A stretch of 44,449 nucleotides of DNA from Candidatus Daviesbacteria bacterium (GTDB taxonomy: Bacteria > Patescibacteriota > Microgenomatia > Daviesbacterales > UBA10151), in contig JACQIX010000001.1 of NCBI GenBank assembly GCA_016198275.1, positions 1-44,449 of the forward strand. The letters run 5' to 3'. Positions 41,556 to 44,449 of the stretch are shown piece by piece. The position numbers were made by a program, and so were the translations under genes. Positions within the stretch are counted from its first letter, which is position 1. Each line of letters opens with the position of its first letter. The notes beneath the pieces were generated by a model. It did no database searches and was not told where the DNA came from. It saw nothing but the letters and a program-made list of their open reading frames with translations.

Positions 41556-42584
41556 CTATTTAATCCCCACATCGTCTACCTTAGTTGACCCATCCTCATA
41601 AACTGTAACAACCGAATATCTGGGGGTTTGAGGATTTCTCTCAGTTACAGTTGCTCCAACTGTCACCATTGGTAATTTAGTCTGCGGTTCCTCATATTCG
41701 GAAAAATAATGAATATCTCCGGCAAATACTTTTTTAACCCCGGCACCTTTTAACTGGTAAATTAAACTTTGGGCTTGCATTCTTAAATCCTTGTCCACTT
41801 TACCCATGTAATGATCTGATGAAGGGTGAAAGAGCGGCTCAGAAATAAAGACAAAAATCCCTTTTTCCACTTTAGCTTTTTCGAGCTCTGCAGCAATCCA
41901 ATCTTTTTGCTCCCGTGGGATACCAATATAATTATCGCTGTTATCCAGCAGTAAAAATTTAAAATTATTAAAAATAAAACTTTGAAAAAGGGGGCCAAAA
42001 ATTTGTTGAAAATTAGCTGCAGGTTCTTTACCCTTATCCCTGGCATCCCAAAGGTCATGGTCTCCTGCTACTAAAAAATATCTCAAACCAGCTCTATCTA
42101 AAACACTTTTTGCTGATTTCAATTCATCTAGCGTCCCTACATCAGTATAATCCCCCAGTCCAATAATGAAACTTAAGTCCGGGTAAGTTTGTTTTGCCTG
42201 AGTAAGAACCTTTTGTAAATTGTCATTGTCGTTATGAGAATCTGCAAACAGCAAAAATTTAAAACTGGCGGATTTTGCAGCAGTATTTGGTCCTGCATCA
42301 ACACTTTGACCGAGAATTTTTTGATTTTGGATCTTTGGCAGCAGATTTTGAGAAAATTTAACTGCAGTCAAAGCTGATAAAAATTGGTCTGTAGTCTTGG
42401 CACGGACAACTTCTCTAAATATCGCTTGCGGGTCTAATTTTAAAGGATCCAAACCGGAAAAGTGTTTGTAAGCTGAATAAATCCCGGCTAAAAGTACAAC
42501 AAACATTACCAAACTAAGGCTTAGTCTAAATATAACAAACACTATATTAGTATGTCTTCTACCCTGGTATTTTTTCCTAAACAT
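41556..42584 (-). CDS. Metallophosphoesterase, membrane anchored
   Basis: A 342-aa calcineurin-like phosphoesterase. One N-terminal helix (about 12-42), then ADSHNDNDNL (D-x-H), GLGDYTD, AGDHDLWD, a later FAGDIHYF (GDxH). These metal motifs are complete. The active domain should face outside the membrane. Substrate unknown. Lies 11 bases after argS and 9 bases before ndk. Confidence 0.88.
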   Translation of the reverse strand: MFRKKYQGRRHTNIVFVIFRLSLSLVMFVVLLAGIYSAYKHFSGLDPLKLDPQAIFREVVRAKTTDQFLSALTAVKFSQNLLPKIQNQKILGQSVDAGPNTAAKSASFKFLLFADSHNDNDNLQKVLTQAKQTYPDLSFIIGLGDYTDVGTLDELKSAKSVLDRAGLRYFLVAGDHDLWDARDKGKEPAANFQQIFGPLFQSFIFNNFKFLLLDNSDNYIGIPREQKDWIAAELEKAKVEKGIFVFISEPLFHPSSDHYMGKVDKDLRMQAQSLIYQLKGAGVKKVFAGDIHYFSEYEEPQTKLPMVTVGATVTERNPQTPRYSVVTVYEDGSTKVDDVGIK

Positions 42585-42595
42585 ATTTTAATTTA

Positions 42596-44305
42596 TTACA
42601 TCTTTTCTAGTTCTTCTATGCCCAAAAGATTTAATCCTTTTTTTAAAACTTTCCCTACTTCAGCAGAAATTTTCAACCTGAAAGCTTCTTTTTCCGAACC
42701 TATGATCCGAAATTGCTGATAAAAAAGATTATAAAGTCTTGCCAGTTCAATTAAATAAACCGCCAGTAAATTGGGATGTAAAGTTTTGGCAACTTCTTCC
42801 AAAGTGTCCTGAAAGTATAAAAGTTGCCTGAGTAATTCTCTTTCATTTTTATCGAGACTTAAATCAACATTAAAGTTTTCCGTATTTTTTTGGCTCTTTT
42901 TTAGAACAGACTGAATCCTGGCATAAGTATATTGAAGATAAGGCCCGCTATCGCCTTGTAAAGAAACTGATTGCTCAAGATCAAAAACAATGTTTGGCCT
43001 GGGTGAGAATTTCAGATAGGCAAATTTAATTGCACCTAAAGCCACTTTTCTAACGATTTCTTGGTCAATTGTTATTCTGCTTACCTTCATTACTTCTCTC
43101 ACTTTCTCTGAAACTATATGAATAAGGTCGTCTACACTCACAATGTTGCCCTCTCTGGAAGACATTTTACCCTCTTTCAGATCAACCAACCCATATGATA
43201 AGTGATATTTTTTATTATTAAGATATGGAAAGATCATGTCTATAGCTTTAAAACATACCTGGAAATATCCTTCTTGTTCAGAAGCAACAACATGAATTGA
43301 TTGATCATAATTAAATGAATCATACTCCAGCTGGGCCAAACCTATTTCCTTTCCTTCATATGTAGCATTACCGGCGGAAGTAATAAACACTCTGGTTTGC
43401 AAGCCATATTTATCTCCTTTAAATATCACTGCCCCCTGGTTTTTCTCAAAAACCTTGCCCGCTTCGCGAGACGAGCCCAAATATTCCTCTACAATTTTTT
43501 TGCCCTGTTCATATACCTCGCTTTCAAAAAAACATCTGTCATATTTTATGCCTAAAAGATCGTAAATAGGCTCGAAATATTCTAAACTCCAATTTCTGGT
43601 TAACGTATAAATTTCCTTTAATCGGGGGTCTTTTTTGTATAGGGCAACGTTAATTTGATCTATTTTTTTCTTAATTCCCTGATTTTCTTCGTAAGCAATA
43701 TTTCCTTTAACATAAGCCTGGCCTAAAACTGTGGCTCTTTGAGCATGAGTCAGCTGATTGGCCGGCAAACCGCTTTCTTTAATACCCCAAATAGCTTTAG
43801 CAATATGCAAACCTATATCCCCTTGATAATTTGCCCTGAAAACCGTATTTCCCAAAGCTTCAAAAGCTCTGCTTAGACTTTCCCCTAAGATAAAAGTTCT
43901 TAAATGACCGATGTGTATTTCTTTTAAAGGATTAACATGTCCATACTCCACCAAAATTTTACGAGTATGCTCTTCCTTTTGTAAAAGATCTAAATCAAAG
44001 GCATTCTTTAAAAGCTCTTTATCTTTAATGAAAAAATTTATAAAACCTTCTCCTGCTATTTTGATTTCATCAAAATTGTCCTGAGCGAAGCCAAAGTATT
44101 TCATCTTTTCAACTATTTTATTAGCAATCTCTATAGACGACTGCTTATTATTATCTAGTTTTAGTTTAGCAAGCTGCAAAGCCAAATTCGTGGTATAGTC
44201 TCCAAAGAAGGAGTTTTTTGGAATAGATAAAACTATATCAGTACTTTCATAACCTAAATCACTGACAACTTTTTTAAGATCTTCTAAAATCTGTTGCTTT
44301 AGCAT
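42596..44305 (-). CDS. argS: Arginyl-tRNA synthetase
   Basis: Class I synthetase, 569 aa. The N-terminal additional domain (1-110) is followed by HVNPLKEIHIGHLRTF (HIGH at 131-134), and KMSSREGN is the KMSKS-like loop. The DALR anticodon-binding domain (YTYARIQSVLKK through the C-terminus) is present. TATCAT (44312-44317, minus) ends 6 bases before the ATG, again a leaderless arrangement. First gene of an operon with the metallophosphoesterase and ndk. Confidence 0.96.
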   Translation of the reverse strand: MLKQQILEDLKKVVSDLGYESTDIVLSIPKNSFFGDYTTNLALQLAKLKLDNNKQSSIEIANKIVEKMKYFGFAQDNFDEIKIAGEGFINFFIKDKELLKNAFDLDLLQKEEHTRKILVEYGHVNPLKEIHIGHLRTFILGESLSRAFEALGNTVFRANYQGDIGLHIAKAIWGIKESGLPANQLTHAQRATVLGQAYVKGNIAYEENQGIKKKIDQINVALYKKDPRLKEIYTLTRNWSLEYFEPIYDLLGIKYDRCFFESEVYEQGKKIVEEYLGSSREAGKVFEKNQGAVIFKGDKYGLQTRVFITSAGNATYEGKEIGLAQLEYDSFNYDQSIHVVASEQEGYFQVCFKAIDMIFPYLNNKKYHLSYGLVDLKEGKMSSREGNIVSVDDLIHIVSEKVREVMKVSRITIDQEIVRKVALGAIKFAYLKFSPRPNIVFDLEQSVSLQGDSGPYLQYTYARIQSVLKKSQKNTENFNVDLSLDKNERELLRQLLYFQDTLEEVAKTLHPNLLAVYLIELARLYNLFYQQFRIIGSEKEAFRLKISAEVGKVLKKGLNLLGIEELEKM

Positions 44306-44449
44306 AAGATAATGATAACATAATTTAAAGATTAAAATGTTTTATTTTTTTTACATTTTAGATTGTCATTTTTCTTTTTGATTTTTGATATTTGATTTAA
44401 TCAAAACTAATAATACTCCAGTCAACAATATATAATATCCCACCCACAC
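44306..44449. other. AT-rich upstream region of argS
   Basis: Contains the argS -10 box and long A/T runs. No gene recognised before the window ends. Confidence 0.4.

Noticed and set aside
44077-44097. GTCCTGAGCGAAGCC inside argS as a REP-like repeat
   Set aside because: It resembles a motif I recall from other genomes, but no second copy was found in the window, so it cannot be supported here.

Overview
The window looks like a chromosomal segment from a Patescibacteria/CPR genome, most likely of the Microgenomates type. This is inferred from gene content and style: AT-rich, tightly packed genes, a DUF5667 surface protein, CPR-style sortase, VanW, PEGA and NDK proteins, N-terminal extensions on ribosomal proteins, and many start codons placed only 5-8 bases after a -10 box. 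No 16S gene is present, so the exact lineage cannot be assigned.

Layout. 1-930: a broken DDE insertion sequence. 950-6430: yvcK, glmS and a DUF2905 protein among tRNA genes, with two minus-strand ORFs running into tRNA 3' ends. This stretch holds the strangest structure: a tRNA gene carrying a two-hairpin insert in its D-loop and a complete tRNA-Val in its anticodon loop (3297-3511), and, 2.8 kb on, a 5' half of tRNA-Pro abutting a complete tRNA-Gly (6317-6426). 6468-10180: a phosphodiester glycosidase-like protein, typA, DUF378 and a small beta-barrel protein. 10219-15760: an accessory island next to tRNA-Gln. It contains a wrecked large serine recombinase split by an IS200-like element, an IS30 remnant, a full IS30 element, a DUF218-like gene and a GC-richer segment of unknown genes.

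15775-23477: envelope and accessory genes (coiled-coil surface protein, VanW-like, GH1 glycosidase, EamA transporter, class A PBP, ASCH protein, broken Tat-type metalloprotease-like gene). 23530-34213: the secE-nusG-rplK-rplA and rplJ-rplL ribosomal clusters. The classic continuous order is split by about 7.4 kb holding a flippase-like membrane protein, a dockerin protein and a giant 1801-residue secreted protein. rplJ has its own promoter and an L10 leader RNA.

34400-44305: a small HTH regulator with a perfect 32-base palindrome before its start, a mreB-GT4-WecG-cupin operon (cell shape and surface glycan), PEGA and sortase genes, tRNA-Arg and tRNA-Pro, a Phd/VapC-like toxin-antitoxin pair, and an argS-metallophosphoesterase-ndk operon. 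Short 7-base tandem repeats lie inside several genes (rplJ, the GT4 gene, the PBP gene).

Functionally the window mixes translation housekeeping with cell-envelope building and surface display, plus one decayed mobile island. Best candidates for something undescribed are the nested and half tRNA genes, the heptamer repeats inside essential genes, and the giant surface protein embedded in the ribosomal operon.
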